DNA of 64,000 nucleotides. Source: Bin87 sp965203195 (lineage in GTDB: Bacteria > Chloroflexota > Dehalococcoidia > Lucifugimonadales > UBA3495). Below are positions 32,570 to 40,868 of this stretch, piece after piece. Under the pieces are notes generated by a model. It made no database searches. It saw only the letters and a program-made list of their open reading frames with translations, and was not told the origin of the DNA. The stretch's first letter is position 1. Each line of letters opens with the position of its first letter. Location: the NCBI GenBank assembly GCA_965203195.1, contig OZ241860.1, positions 1 through 64,000 of the forward strand. The letters run 5' to 3'. Position numbers and translations under genes: made by a program.

Positions 32570-33772
32570 ATGCCTCAACCACTGGAAAACATCAAGGTCG
32601 TCGACCTCACGCGCACCCTCGCCGGCCCCTTCTGCACCCAGAACCTGGCCGATATGGGCGCCGATGTCGTCAAAATCGAGGAACCCAACGACGGCGACGA
32701 AACCCGCAAATGGCCGCCCATCTGGAACGGCGAAAGCACCCAGTTCCTCTCTTTCAACCGCAACAAGCGCAGCCTGTCCGTCAACCTCAAGTCCGACGAG
32801 GGCTTGGCCATCGTCAAAAAACTGGCCGCCGGGGCGGACATAATGATTGAAAGCTTCCGCGCCGGAACCCTGGCGCGGTTCGGGCTGGGCTACGACGACA
32901 TCAAGGCCATCAACCCCGACATCATCTACTGCACCATCTCCGGCTACGGGCGCACCGGGCCTATGGCCAGCAAGCCCGGCTACGACCTCATCATCCAGGC
33001 TTACAGCGGCCTGATGCACCTCACCGGCGAACCCGACGGCGCTCCCCAGCGGGTGGGCTTCTCCCTGGTTGACCTGTTCACCGGGATGATGGCTTTCGGC
33101 TCCATCGTCACGGCCCTCTACCACCGCGATCAAACCGGCGAAGGCCAGCTGATTGACGCCGCCCTGCTGGACGGCCAGGTTGCCGCCATGAGCTACCACG
33201 CCACCGGCTACATCGGCACCGGCGTGGAACCCCACCGCCTGGGATCCGGCCATCCCAGCCTAGTTCCCTACCAGAGCTTCCCGGCGTCCGACGGCTACTT
33301 CATCCTCGGCGTGGCCAACCCCAACCTTTGGGAACGCTTCTGCCACGCCATCGGACACCCCGAACTGAAAGACGACCCCAAATTCGCCACCAACCCCGAC
33401 CGGGTGGCGCACCGCGCCGAGATGATTGACCTGCTCAACGGCATCTTTGCCACCAACACCGTGGCCCATTGGGTCAAGGTCATTGACGACGCCGGCGTCC
33501 CCGTGGGCCCCATCAACAAAACCTCCGATGTGGTGGCCGACGCGCAAGTCAAGGCGCGGGATATGTTCCTGCCCATCGACCACCCCAATGTCCCCGACCT
33601 GCGCGTCCCCAACTCGCCCATCAAGCTGCAAGCCACGCCGGCCCGGCTGCGCCGCCCGCCGCCGCTGCTGGGGCAGCACAACGACGAAGTCCTGGCCGAA
33701 CTGGGCTACGAAGCCGACGCCATCGCCGTCCTCAAAAACGCCGGCGTCATCGGGCGGACAGAGACGCCGTAA
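32570..33772 (+). CDS. CaiB/BaiF (class III) CoA-transferase
   Basis: A 400-aa family III CoA-transferase that moves CoA between carboxylic acids. Signatures are VVDLTRTLAGPFCTQNLADMGADVVKIE (split over 10-37), the RVGFSLVDLFTG block with nucleophilic Asp168, and ISGYGRTGP. A TATAAT at 32526-32531 (no good -35) and a GAGG precede ATG 32570. Donor and acceptor are unknown; formyl-, carnitine-, succinyl- or mesaconyl-type transfer cannot be told apart. It stands alone between ribokinase (divergent) and a flavin-like protein. Confidence 0.9.
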   Translation: MPQPLENIKVVDLTRTLAGPFCTQNLADMGADVVKIEEPNDGDETRKWPPIWNGESTQFLSFNRNKRSLSVNLKSDEGLAIVKKLAAGADIMIESFRAGTLARFGLGYDDIKAINPDIIYCTISGYGRTGPMASKPGYDLIIQAYSGLMHLTGEPDGAPQRVGFSLVDLFTGMMAFGSIVTALYHRDQTGEGQLIDAALLDGQVAAMSYHATGYIGTGVEPHRLGSGHPSLVPYQSFPASDGYFILGVANPNLWERFCHAIGHPELKDDPKFATNPDRVAHRAEMIDLLNGIFATNTVAHWVKVIDDAGVPVGPINKTSDVVADAQVKARDMFLPIDHPNVPDLRVPNSPIKLQATPARLRRPPPLLGQHNDEVLAELGYEADAIAVLKNAGVIGRTETP

Positions 33773-33863
33773 GCCCGCCGCGCCGGAACCATCAATCAAT
33801 CGGGGATTGACTATCCCGTCAGTCCCCTCAAAATCCTGAAATCCATTGGTTCGCACAAGGCGG

Positions 33864-33907
33864 GTTATGTTACGCAAAAGGCCGTTTGCAGCCCTTTTTG
33901 ACATAAC
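33864..33907 (+). terminator. Hairpin with T run downstream of the CoA-transferase
   Basis: GTTATGT...ACATAAC arms enclose CAAAAGG...CTTTTTG, giving two stacked 7-bp helices with a 4-nt bulge. It occupies the otherwise featureless 281-bp gap. It may end the CoA-transferase transcript. Confidence 0.35.
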
Positions 33908-34053
33908 ATACCGCATATCGCGAACTGCCGGCCGTCGCTTCCAACCTGCTCCCGACAGCGCCGGAAACCGACTGCCGGGCCGGGCGACCCGCCCGCGTGG
34001 CTGCCCGGCCGCCGGCGGCGCCGGAATCCCTGATACAGGAGGCCATCACGCCA

Positions 34054-34542
34054 ATGGGCATCCTTACCCCCGAAATGCAGCAGGCGCTGGCCGAGCAGCG
34101 TCTGATTTTCGCCGCCACCGTCGGCCCCGACGGAACGCCCAACCTGTCCCCCAAAGGCACGGCGATGGTTTGGGATGACGACCACATCCTCTTTGCCGAC
34201 CTGGCGTCCCCCGGCACCATGCGCAACCTGGCCGCCAACCCGGCCATTGAAATCAACATCGTCAGCCCGTTTTCCCGCCGGGGCTACCGCTTCAAAGGCG
34301 CGGCCGCCATTCATAAGGACGATGACATCCACGCCGCCGTTGTGGCGCGGATGCGCGCCGGCGCCCCGTCATTGCAGGGCCTGGCCGACCGGGTGCGCGC
34401 CGTTGCCCTGGTCAAGGTGGAGCAGGCCCTGCCCCTGGTATCCCCCGGCTACTGGAACGGCGCCACCGAAGCGGAAATGCGCCGGGAATGGGAAGCCTAC
34501 TGGCAGGCCGCCAACGCCCGGTGGCGCGACCAGCACGGCTGA
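34054..34542 (+). CDS. Pyridoxamine 5'-phosphate oxidase-like (split-barrel flavin) protein
   Basis: A 162-aa split beta-barrel protein of the PNPOx-like family. It opens MGILTPEMQQALAEQRL, followed by FAATVGPDGTPNLSPKGTAMVWDDDHILFAD, the usual FMN/F420-binding surface, and LAANPAIEINIV. True pyridoxamine oxidase residues are not evident, so a generic flavin- or F420-dependent oxidoreductase is more likely. ATG 34054 was chosen over an upstream frame start at 33997. AGGAGG lies 12 nt upstream. It precedes the tRNA cluster on the same strand. Confidence 0.82.
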   Translation: MGILTPEMQQALAEQRLIFAATVGPDGTPNLSPKGTAMVWDDDHILFADLASPGTMRNLAANPAIEINIVSPFSRRGYRFKGAAAIHKDDDIHAAVVARMRAGAPSLQGLADRVRAVALVKVEQALPLVSPGYWNGATEAEMRREWEAYWQAANARWRDQHG

Positions 34543-34573
34543 TGCGGCGCGCGCGCCTACCAAAAAATGCCGC

Positions 34574-34602
34574 TTGCGCGCCGCCCCGATACCCGCTATA
34601 AT
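34574..34602 (+). promoter_or_regulatory. Promoter of the four-tRNA cluster
   Basis: TTGCGC (34574-34579), 17 bp, TATAAT (34597-34602), 19 bp before the first tRNA. Confidence 0.75.
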
Positions 34603-34621
34603 GGCTGGTGAAAGTCGCTCC

Positions 34622-34697
34622 GGGCGGTTAGCTCAGCGGTTAGAGCGCCTCGTTCACACCGAGGAGGTCGGAGGTTCAAATCCTCCATCGCCCACCA
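34622..34697 (+). tRNA. tRNA-Val (anticodon CAC)
   Basis: Full cloverleaf, with acceptor GGGCGGT/ATCGCCC and anticodon loop TTCACAC between CCTCG and CGAGG. The T arm is GGAGG-TTCAAAT-CCTCC, and CCA is encoded. Confidence 0.95.
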
Positions 34698-34752
34698 GGG
34701 TTTATGACCGCATCCGGCCCGGCCGCTTTCACCGGGAAATCCAGGCCCCTCC

Positions 34753-34839
34753 GCCGAGGTGGCGAAACGGCAGACGCGCTGCGTTCAGGGCGCAGTGTCC
34801 TTTACGGACGTGTGGGTTCAAATCCCTCCCTCGGCACCA
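34753..34839 (+). tRNA. tRNA-Leu (anticodon CAG)
   Basis: An 87-nt tRNA with a long variable arm. Acceptor GCCGAGG/CCTCGGC, anticodon loop TTCAGGG between CTGCG and CGCAG, CCA encoded. The T stem has one T-T mismatch. Confidence 0.93.
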
Positions 34840-34875
34840 TCATTCCTTTCGGCGGCCCCGGGTTCCCCCAACCGC

Positions 34876-34951
34876 GCGCTTGTAGCTCAGTGGATAGAGC
34901 GCTGCCCTGCGGAGGCAGAGGTCGTGAGTTCGAATCTCGCCAAGCGCGCCA
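34876..34951 (+). tRNA. tRNA-Arg (anticodon GCG)
   Basis: Acceptor GCGCTTG/CAAGCGC, anticodon loop CTGCGGA between CTGCC and GGCAG, which places GCG at 34-36. CCA is encoded. Most bacteria use ACG (inosine) here. Confidence 0.93.
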
Positions 34952-35004
34952 TTTTACGGCCCCGCCGCGCTTGTCATTATGACAACAGGACAACACCAAC
35001 CCAC

Positions 35005-35081
35005 GGGCGGTTAGCTCAGCCGGTTAGAGCGTCTGCTTTACACGCAGAAGGCCGGGGGTTCGAGCCCCTCACCGCCCACCA
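35005..35081 (+). tRNA. tRNA-Val (anticodon TAC)
   Basis: Acceptor GGGCGGT/ACCGCCC, anticodon loop TTTACAC between TCTGC and GCAGA, CCA encoded. Last of the cluster, 23 bp before an AT-richer ORF. Confidence 0.95.
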
Positions 35082-35104
35082 CCCCCGATTTCAGCGAGGC
35101 CACT

Positions 35105-35857
35105 ATGTCATTCAGCGACGACTACGCCAGCTTGGTGTGCGACTTCAAGGCCCAAGTCGAAAAAGACAATCGTTGCGGCATCAAGTCCGTATTCATCCCC
35201 AACATCAGGCCGCAGGCTCCCGTGGATTTCGTCCTGATCGGCGCAGAGCCATCTCTGGGCGGAAAGGGCTATGACGCATTCAGCAAAATGATAGATGGCG
35301 GATTCAAAAATTTCGCCCTGTCGTTCGAGGATTTCATCCTGCATTTTTGCGTCAGGGAGTACCTCTGTAAAGGAGGTGGTACGTACTACCTCACGGACTT
35401 GTCAAAAGGCGCAATGGCGACCAAATATGCCGCTTCCAAGTCTCTCAACAAGTACAAGGAATGGTATCCGCTCTTACAGAAAGAGCTCGAGCTTGTGGCA
35501 AAACCCGGCGCACGGAGAATAGCCATTGGCAATACCGCAGGAAATTTTCTCAGCAGAATGAAATCGTACCCCCCAGATCGAACCATTCTGCATTACTCTC
35601 CGCAAGCCTCAAAATATAGAGGCAAGAAGATCGAGGGCAGGGAGCGTTCTTACTGCACATTCGCCAAAAGGATCAGCGTTGATGTCATCATAGACACTGC
35701 CAAAGCTGTCTGGCGTGACGCTGATATGGAGCCATTTCAGCATGACCTCCTGGAGCAACTTAACGGGGGAAGCGGCCTGACGGAGTCCAGAAAGAAGCTG
35801 ATGTTTGACTACAAAGTGGCGTTTGAGGAGATTCGCAAATCTGGCGTGCGCGGCTAG
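35105..35857 (+). CDS. Hypothetical protein, faint uracil-DNA-glycosylase-fold resemblance
   Basis: A 250-aa protein of unknown function starting MSFSDDYASLVCDFK. The segment VDFVLIGAEPSLGG and the later RRIAIGNTAGNFLSR and ILHYSPQASKY recall the ordered motifs of the uracil-DNA glycosylase superfamily (GxxP near the N-terminus, H-[PS]-S/P near the C-terminus). This is weak and the catalytic Asp is not obvious. The gene is clearly poorer in GC than all neighbours and lies 23 bp behind a tRNA-Val, a common integration site, so recent acquisition is likely. A strong terminator follows. The start has only a weak ribosome site (GAGG). Confidence 0.6.
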   Translation: MSFSDDYASLVCDFKAQVEKDNRCGIKSVFIPNIRPQAPVDFVLIGAEPSLGGKGYDAFSKMIDGGFKNFALSFEDFILHFCVREYLCKGGGTYYLTDLSKGAMATKYAASKSLNKYKEWYPLLQKELELVAKPGARRIAIGNTAGNFLSRMKSYPPDRTILHYSPQASKYRGKKIEGRERSYCTFAKRISVDVIIDTAKAVWRDADMEPFQHDLLEQLNGGSGLTESRKKLMFDYKVAFEEIRKSGVRG

Positions 35858-35905
35858 TTTCCGTGTCTATACCGGGAATCACCACGCTCGCCTACCCGTC
35901 GCCGC

Positions 35906-35947
35906 CAAAATGCGCCCGGCCGCCTATGGGTGGCCGGGCGCATTTTG
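35906..35947. terminator. Strong bidirectional intrinsic terminator
   Basis: CAAAATGCGCCCGGCC and its exact complement form a 16-bp stem with a 10-nt loop; A and T runs flank it. It separates the convergent genes at 35105 and 35978. Confidence 0.9.
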
Positions 35948-35977
35948 ACAGCACAGATCATCCCGGCGTTAGCCCGC

Positions 35978-36718
35978 CTACTGGTGCGCCTTCAAAAACC
36001 CCCGCACCTGCTCAATCGTCCTGGCGAACACCTCCGCATCCTCCTTCCACGGGTACGCCGTAACCTCCGCTTTCGGCGCCAGCTCCGCCATCGCCATCGC
36101 CGCCTCCAGCGAATGCGCCGGCGTGTCATCCGGCATCACCAGCAGCGGCGTCTGGCACTGCCGCGCAAAGTCCCGCGACACGCTGTACACGAAATCCGGC
36201 TGCACGCGGTACAGGTTGTGCAGGTACTGCTCCACAATCTCCATCGTTATGTCCGGCCGCCGGGCGCACAGCTCCGGCGCCCAGATGTCGCGCCCGGAGT
36301 CGTACATCGCGTCCGGCGTCTTGCTGGCGTGTCCCACCGGCTGGCACAGCACCGCCGCCGCCACCCGTTCCGGCGCCCGTTCAATCAGCTTCATCGCAAA
36401 GGGGCCGCCGATGCAGTAGCCCATAAACAGGAACCGTTCTATGCCCAGGTGATCCATCAGCCCCAGCTGGTCATCGGCGAAGGCTCCCCACGGATCCTCA
36501 ACCGGCACTGGCCCGCTGGACTCGCCGCCGTTGGCGTTGCGCTGGTCCATCGTAATGCAACGGAAATCGTCCTTGAACTCCGCCATAGCGTTGAACACCT
36601 GCGTCGGCCAGTTGCCGACCACCGAGTTCAATCCCCCGCCGGGGGTAACCAGCAGCGGGAACCCGGCCCCGGCCTCCTCGTAGTGTATGCGGACATCCCC
36701 TTTGGTATAGAACGGCAT
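35978..36718 (-). CDS. Alpha/beta-hydrolase with Cys nucleophile elbow
   Basis: A 246-aa alpha/beta hydrolase beginning MPFYTKGDVRIHYEEAG. The elbow is FMGYCIGGPFA, so the nucleophile position is Cys102, as in dienelactone hydrolases, not Ser. DQRNANGGES follows the second strand. A candidate acid occurs in VMPDDTPAH. A C-terminal catalytic His in the usual place is not clear. ATG 36718 has GGAG upstream and lies 44 bp from the -10 of a near-consensus promoter. Substrate unknown. Confidence 0.85.
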   Translation of the reverse strand: MPFYTKGDVRIHYEEAGAGFPLLVTPGGGLNSVVGNWPTQVFNAMAEFKDDFRCITMDQRNANGGESSGPVPVEDPWGAFADDQLGLMDHLGIERFLFMGYCIGGPFAMKLIERAPERVAAAVLCQPVGHASKTPDAMYDSGRDIWAPELCARRPDITMEIVEQYLHNLYRVQPDFVYSVSRDFARQCQTPLLVMPDDTPAHSLEAAMAMAELAPKAEVTAYPWKEDAEVFARTIEQVRGFLKAHQ

Positions 36719-36761
36719 TGCGGTTTCTCCTTCCCAGCTTTCGGAGCCGGATTTGGGGGCA

Positions 36762-36789
36762 ATTGTAACCGGGGGCGCCGGGTTGTCAA
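36762..36789 (-). promoter_or_regulatory. Near-consensus sigma70 promoter of the Cys-type hydrolase gene
   Basis: On the minus strand TTGACA (36789-36784), 16 bp, TACAAT (36767-36762). A plus-strand TATATT at 36845-36850 probably serves the divergent PAC2 gene. Confidence 0.85.
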
Positions 36790-36898
36790 GGCGAATGCCG
36801 CCGGCCGGCGCCACGCGGCGGCCTACCCGGCCCACGATTTGTGGTATATTACCCCCAAATCACCAAGCGCAGCCCGCCCGGCGGCAAGGCGGCCCATT

Positions 36899-37864
36899 AT
36901 GCCCAACGAACAGCAGCAGCGACTTTTCACCCTCACCGACCACCCCACGGCCCACTACCTTATCGCCGGCTGGCGCCGGCAGTGGTCCAACGGCGGCCGC
37001 ATTTCCAGCGGCCTGCCCCGCTACCTCATTGAGAAAAATGACGCGCGGCAAATCGGGCAGCTGACCGATTATGTGAACCGGATGTGCTACCCCTTCCAGG
37101 TGGCCGGCACCCACGACGCCTTCCGGCCCGCCGCCGCTTTCCACGAGGGGCTGCCCAGCGCGGCCATGAGCCGGCAGAACGCCTTCTACGAAATCGGCAA
37201 CGGCCTCATCGTGTTCCTGGGCGAGGAACCCTGGTTCCGGCTGGACATCTACGCCGCCGCCTTTTTCGCGGCCATCGCCGCGCTGGGCATCCGGCAGACC
37301 GTCGCCGTCGAAGGCGTCAACGGCCCGGCGCCCCCCGACCTGGAACGGCGCATCACCTGCGTCTATTCCCGCCCGGAAATGCGCGACACCCTGGAACGCT
37401 ACGGCGTCCAGTTCTCCAGCTACGGCAGCCGCGGCCGCCAGGGCCCTACCATCGGCATGGCCCTGGTCTCCATCGCTCACTACGAACACCCCGATGTCCA
37501 GATGTTCCGTATGGGCGCCATGGCCCCGATGTACCCCTTTATGACCAGCAACAACAACCAGGTGGGCATCACCCAGGATCACCGTTCCTATTACGACATC
37601 CTGCGCCGCCTGCGTTCCCTGTTCAAAATTGATCTGGACCTGTCCGAGCTGGAACAGCTGGGCAGCCGGGAATCGCAAGACCTGCTGGACAACCTGGAAC
37701 GCCTGGGCCGTTCCAACAGCGAAGCGCGCCAGATTATCGACCAGGTGCGGCTGGACTACCAGTACACGCCCTTCGTGGAGCCGGTGGACCTGGATCCGGC
37801 CCTGGACCAGGCGCTGGAAAACATCCTGCGCGACATCGGCGAACCGCCCCCGCGCGACCCCTAG
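36899..37864 (+). CDS. PAC2-family protein
   Basis: A 321-aa protein of the PAC2 (proteasome assembly chaperone 2-like) family. It starts MPNEQQQRLFTLTDHP. The core contains FLGEEPWFRLDIYAAAFF, LGIRQTVAVEGVNG and MYPFMTSNNNQVGITQDHRSYYDILRRLR. PAC2-like genes occur in archaea, actinobacteria and Chloroflexota; the bacterial function is unknown. The frame is open far upstream to 35930, but that part overlaps the minus-strand hydrolase gene and its promoter. ATG 36899 is the first start behind the -10 at 36845. No strong ribosome site (GGCAAGG) is seen. Confidence 0.82.
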   Translation: MPNEQQQRLFTLTDHPTAHYLIAGWRRQWSNGGRISSGLPRYLIEKNDARQIGQLTDYVNRMCYPFQVAGTHDAFRPAAAFHEGLPSAAMSRQNAFYEIGNGLIVFLGEEPWFRLDIYAAAFFAAIAALGIRQTVAVEGVNGPAPPDLERRITCVYSRPEMRDTLERYGVQFSSYGSRGRQGPTIGMALVSIAHYEHPDVQMFRMGAMAPMYPFMTSNNNQVGITQDHRSYYDILRRLRSLFKIDLDLSELEQLGSRESQDLLDNLERLGRSNSEARQIIDQVRLDYQYTPFVEPVDLDPALDQALENILRDIGEPPPRDP

Positions 37865-37951
37865 CCCGGCCGGAACGGGAACCGGCCTGCCATCGTCCCG
37901 CCCGCGCTATCGTCCCGTCCACGCCATCGCCCGGTGCGCCCCCGCTACGCC

Positions 37952-39334
37952 CTAGACTATGGGCCAGCGGGGGCGAAAATCTGTCCCCGTCCGCCTGATC
38001 AGCGCCTCGCCCCGCGCCTGCACTTCCGCCACCAGCGCCGCCTCGTCGGTGAATTGGGGCCGGTAATCCGCCACCACCACCCGCCCGTTGACCACCACCG
38101 TATGCACGCTGCGTCCGTCGGCGTTGTACACCAGGCTGTTCACCGGGTTATGCAGCGCGCCCCATTCCGCCCGCCGGGTGTCAAACAACGCCACATCCGC
38201 CGCCTTGCCCGGCTCCACGGAGCCGATTATGTCATCCATCCCCAAAGCCGCCGCGCCCCGTATCGTGCCCAGTTCCAGCGCCATCTCCGCCGGCACCATC
38301 CCTACATCCTGCCGCCCGTCCTTGTACAGCGTCGCCGCCAGATAAACCGACCGCAGCGTTTCCAGCAGGTTGGAATTGTTGCCGGCGTCCGTGCCCAGTC
38401 CTGCCCTGACCCCGGCGGCCAGCAGTTCCGGCAGGCGTCCGTGCCGGGTCATTCCGGCCCCGCCTTTGACGGCGGCCGCAGGACACATCACCACGCCGGC
38501 GCCCCGTTCCGCAATCAGCCGCGCCTCGTCATCCCCAATCCCCAGGCAGTGGGACAGCGTCATCGCCGGCCCCAGCGCGCCGCATTGCTCCAGATACTCG
38601 GTCGGCGTAACCCCGCGCGCCCGCCGGCATTCCTCAATCCACCGCGCCCCGTTGTTGAAATGCAGCGTGGCCCGCGTCCCCCTTGCCGCCGCGATTTCGT
38701 AGCACGCCGCCAGCAGCTCCGGCGAGCAATACTCCGGCGAAAAGGGCATCGCCCACGCCGAAACCATTCCCGCCAGCGCCCCGTCGTACCCGGCGATGGC
38801 GTCCTGCGTTATGCCGATGGCCTCGTCCGTGCCGTACACCGGCAGGTTGAGCGGGTTCTCCCGGTCTTGCACGCTGCGCCCGACCACAATGCGGCAGCCG
38901 GCTTGCCGGTACGCTTCCAGGCAGACGTCCAGATGGGTCGTGCTGCCTGGATCCACAAAGGTCGTTGTGCCGTACTTCAGCAGCTCCGTTATCGCCAGCA
39001 GCGAAGTGGCGAATTCGTCCTCCGCCGTCATTGCCGCCTGCAACCGGAACACATTCGGCAGATAGTCCGGCCCCAGATCGTCGGGAAACAGCCCCCGCAC
39101 CGCGTGGGAGTAGCTGATGTGCATATGCCCGTTCACAAAGCCCGGCGTCATCACCATTCCGCCGGCGTCAATCACCCGCTCCGCCGCAACCCCCGCCAGT
39201 TCCGCCGCCTTGCCCACCCGCGCAATGCGCCCGTCCGTTATCGCCACCGACCCGTCGGCGATAATCCGGCGTTCCGGGTCCATGGTTACGATGTAACGCG
39301 CCCCTTCGATCTTCAGCGTAGCCTCTGCCTGCAT
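37952..39334 (-). CDS. Amidohydrolase, ATZ/TRZ-like
   Basis: A 460-aa metal-dependent hydrolase of the chlorohydrolase/cytosine-deaminase-type amidohydrolase family. TPGFVNGHMHISYSH carries H70 and H72. The later LSHCLGIGDDE, LGTDAGNNSN and the C-terminal GSVEPGKAADVALFD fit. Possible substrates include S-adenosylhomocysteine/thioadenosine, guanine or triazines, and cannot be settled from sequence. ATG 39334 has GGAGG upstream. An upstream extension of the frame to 39622 runs through the EamA gene on the same strand and was rejected. Confidence 0.88.
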   Translation of the reverse strand: MQAEATLKIEGARYIVTMDPERRIIADGSVAITDGRIARVGKAAELAGVAAERVIDAGGMVMTPGFVNGHMHISYSHAVRGLFPDDLGPDYLPNVFRLQAAMTAEDEFATSLLAITELLKYGTTTFVDPGSTTHLDVCLEAYRQAGCRIVVGRSVQDRENPLNLPVYGTDEAIGITQDAIAGYDGALAGMVSAWAMPFSPEYCSPELLAACYEIAAARGTRATLHFNNGARWIEECRRARGVTPTEYLEQCGALGPAMTLSHCLGIGDDEARLIAERGAGVVMCPAAAVKGGAGMTRHGRLPELLAAGVRAGLGTDAGNNSNLLETLRSVYLAATLYKDGRQDVGMVPAEMALELGTIRGAAALGMDDIIGSVEPGKAADVALFDTRRAEWGALHNPVNSLVYNADGRSVHTVVVNGRVVVADYRPQFTDEAALVAEVQARGEALIRRTGTDFRPRWPIV

Positions 39335-39381
39335 CCTGTCCTCCGTAAAAAGCCGGCGGCCCCGGTTCCCGCAAAACCGGG

Positions 39382-40272
39382 CTAACGGAACAGGGTAATC
39401 GCCGCCAGCCCGGCTACGATGAGCGCGGCTCCGGTCAGCTGCCCCTTCGTAATCCTTTCCTTTAATACGACCGCGCCCAGCAGGACTCCGAACAGCAGCC
39501 CCATTTCCCGGGCCGGCGCCACATAGCTGACATCGGCGATCCGCATTGCGGTCAGCGTCAGCCCGTAGGCGACAAACAGCAGCAGCGACGCCGCCATCGC
39601 CGACCGCGCCCCGCTGCGCCACTCGCTGGCAATGGCCGCCACCCCGTGGGCGCGGATGATGTAGGGCAGCAGGCCCACGGCCACGCCGCAGGTCATCAGG
39701 TACAGGTAAAGGAACGGGCTGATGTAGCCCACGCCGCGCTTGTCAACGATAGTGTACAGCGCAATCCAGACTCCGGTCAGCAGGGCGTAGCCGATGCCGG
39801 CGGCGTTAGTCCGCCATTCTCCCGCCGATGCCGTCGCCAGCCCGCGCAGCTTGCCCCACCAGGCCATTATGTAAATGCCGGCCACGATGCCGGCAATGCC
39901 CGCCCAGGCTCCCGCCGTTACCGATTCCCCCAGCGTCCAGACGGCCAGTATCGGAACCAGCCCCGGCCCGAAGCCCCGCGCGATGGGATACACCAGCGCC
40001 AGATCGCTGCGCGCCAGGCTGCGTCCCAGGCAGACGAAGTAGCAGATATGCAGCAGCGTGGTGCCGACCACATACCAGATGCCCACCGGCTCGAAATCCG
40101 TCCGCAGCGCCAGGACGACGCCCACGGGCAGCAGCGCCACCGCCCCGAACGCCGACAGCCACCAGACGAAAACCTCCTGCCGGCGCGCCCGCTTCAGGAG
40201 CAGGTTCCAGGTGGCGTGCGCTCCCGCTGACGCTGCCACCAGTCCCAGCGCCAGCAGCGTAGTTGTGTCCAC
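39382..40272 (-). CDS. EamA-family (DMT superfamily) transporter
   Basis: A drug/metabolite transporter with about ten transmembrane helices in two EamA repeats. The first begins LVAASAGAHATWNLLLKRA and contains LARSDLALVYPIARGFGPGLVPILAV; the second ends KERITKGQLTGAALIVAGL. No ATG is available below the upstream tRNA. GTG 40272 (VDTTTLLALGLVA) gives 296 aa and fits the domain border, and TTG 40293 is an alternative. It lies 47 bp upstream of the amidohydrolase on the same strand, so it may import that enzyme's substrate. Confidence 0.85.
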   Translation of the reverse strand: MDTTTLLALGLVAASAGAHATWNLLLKRARRQEVFVWWLSAFGAVALLPVGVVLALRTDFEPVGIWYVVGTTLLHICYFVCLGRSLARSDLALVYPIARGFGPGLVPILAVWTLGESVTAGAWAGIAGIVAGIYIMAWWGKLRGLATASAGEWRTNAAGIGYALLTGVWIALYTIVDKRGVGYISPFLYLYLMTCGVAVGLLPYIIRAHGVAAIASEWRSGARSAMAASLLLFVAYGLTLTAMRIADVSYVAPAREMGLLFGVLLGAVVLKERITKGQLTGAALIVAGLAAITLFR

Positions 40273-40359
40273 AAAGGCCGTCGCTAAAAGCAAAACCGCC
40301 GGCGGGCAGCCCGGCCCGGTCGGCGGTGGCGTAGTTGTGCGTATGATGCGCGGTGAAAG

Positions 40360-40436
40360 TGGTGGCGCATAGGGGATTCGAACCCCTGATCTCCGCCTTG
40401 AGAGGGCGGTGTCCTGGGCCGCTAGACGAATGCGCC
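40360..40436 (-). tRNA. tRNA-Glu (anticodon CTC)
   Basis: Acceptor GGCGCAT/ATGCGCC, anticodon loop CTCTCAA between CCGCC and GGCGG, T arm AGGGG-TTCGAAT-CCCCT, CCA encoded. Confidence 0.95.
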
Positions 40437-40474
40437 ACGCCCGCAACCGGCGGCAACCCGCCAAGTCCAGACCA

Positions 40475-40503
40475 ATTTTACCAGACTCCGGCCCCCTTGC
40501 CAA
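40475..40503 (-). promoter_or_regulatory. Promoter of tRNA-Glu
   Basis: On the minus strand TTGGCA (40503-40498), 17 bp, TAAAAT (40480-40475), about 40 bp before the tRNA. Confidence 0.8.
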
Positions 40504-40541
40504 CCGCAAGAATCGGCCCGGGGCGCAGCCTGGCGGAAGCA

Positions 40542-40577
40542 AAAGCGAGGCGGGGCAGCCGGTTAGACCGCCCCGCC
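40542..40577 (-). terminator. Terminator of the 77-aa protein gene
   Basis: Minus-strand GGCGGGGC, a 13-nt loop and GCCCCGCC, followed by TCGCTTTT, about 60 bp past the stop at 40635. Confidence 0.65.
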
Positions 40578-40634
40578 CCGCCGCGTGGCCGTGTTAGCTT
40601 TGAATTTGCTCCTCGTTGGCTTGCTTGCTTGAGG

Positions 40635-40868
40635 TCACCCGGTGTGCTTCGCCGTGGCGGCGCAGTCTCCCCCCAGGTCCTCCATCACCTTCTTGGCGAC
40701 GGTGTGCGCCGCCGTGGAGCGGTCGTTGCCGTGACCGGCGCCCACGATGGTGTCCAGAGAGGCTTGGAAGGCGGCCCAGTAAATCCGCGACAACCCGACG
40801 GCGGCCTGGGACGCCTCCTGGGGGGTTGCGGGACGCTGGTCCGCGCGGGCGTTACGTTCCGTTCCCAT
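40635..40868 (-). CDS. Small hypothetical protein (77 aa)
   Basis: A small soluble protein starting MGTERNARADQRPATP. It has an amphipathic helical middle (AVGLSRIYWAAFQASLDTIV) and an AHTVAKKVMEDLGGDCA segment. I recognise no family. It is supported by AGGAGG 10 nt upstream of ATG 40868, its own promoter-sized upstream gap and a good downstream terminator. It is monocistronic and minus strand, beside tRNA-Glu. Confidence 0.6.
   Translation of the reverse strand: MGTERNARADQRPATPQEASQAAVGLSRIYWAAFQASLDTIVGAGHGNDRSTAAHTVAKKVMEDLGGDCAATAKHTG

Noticed and set aside
34981..35860. Integrated mobile element with attachment sites
   Set aside because: No integrase, no repeat of the tRNA 3' end downstream. 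Only composition and position suggest acquisition.
35930..36898. Upstream 323-codon extension of the PAC2 frame
   Set aside because: It runs through a terminator, the oppositely oriented hydrolase gene and its promoter. The recognisable PAC2 protein begins at 36899.
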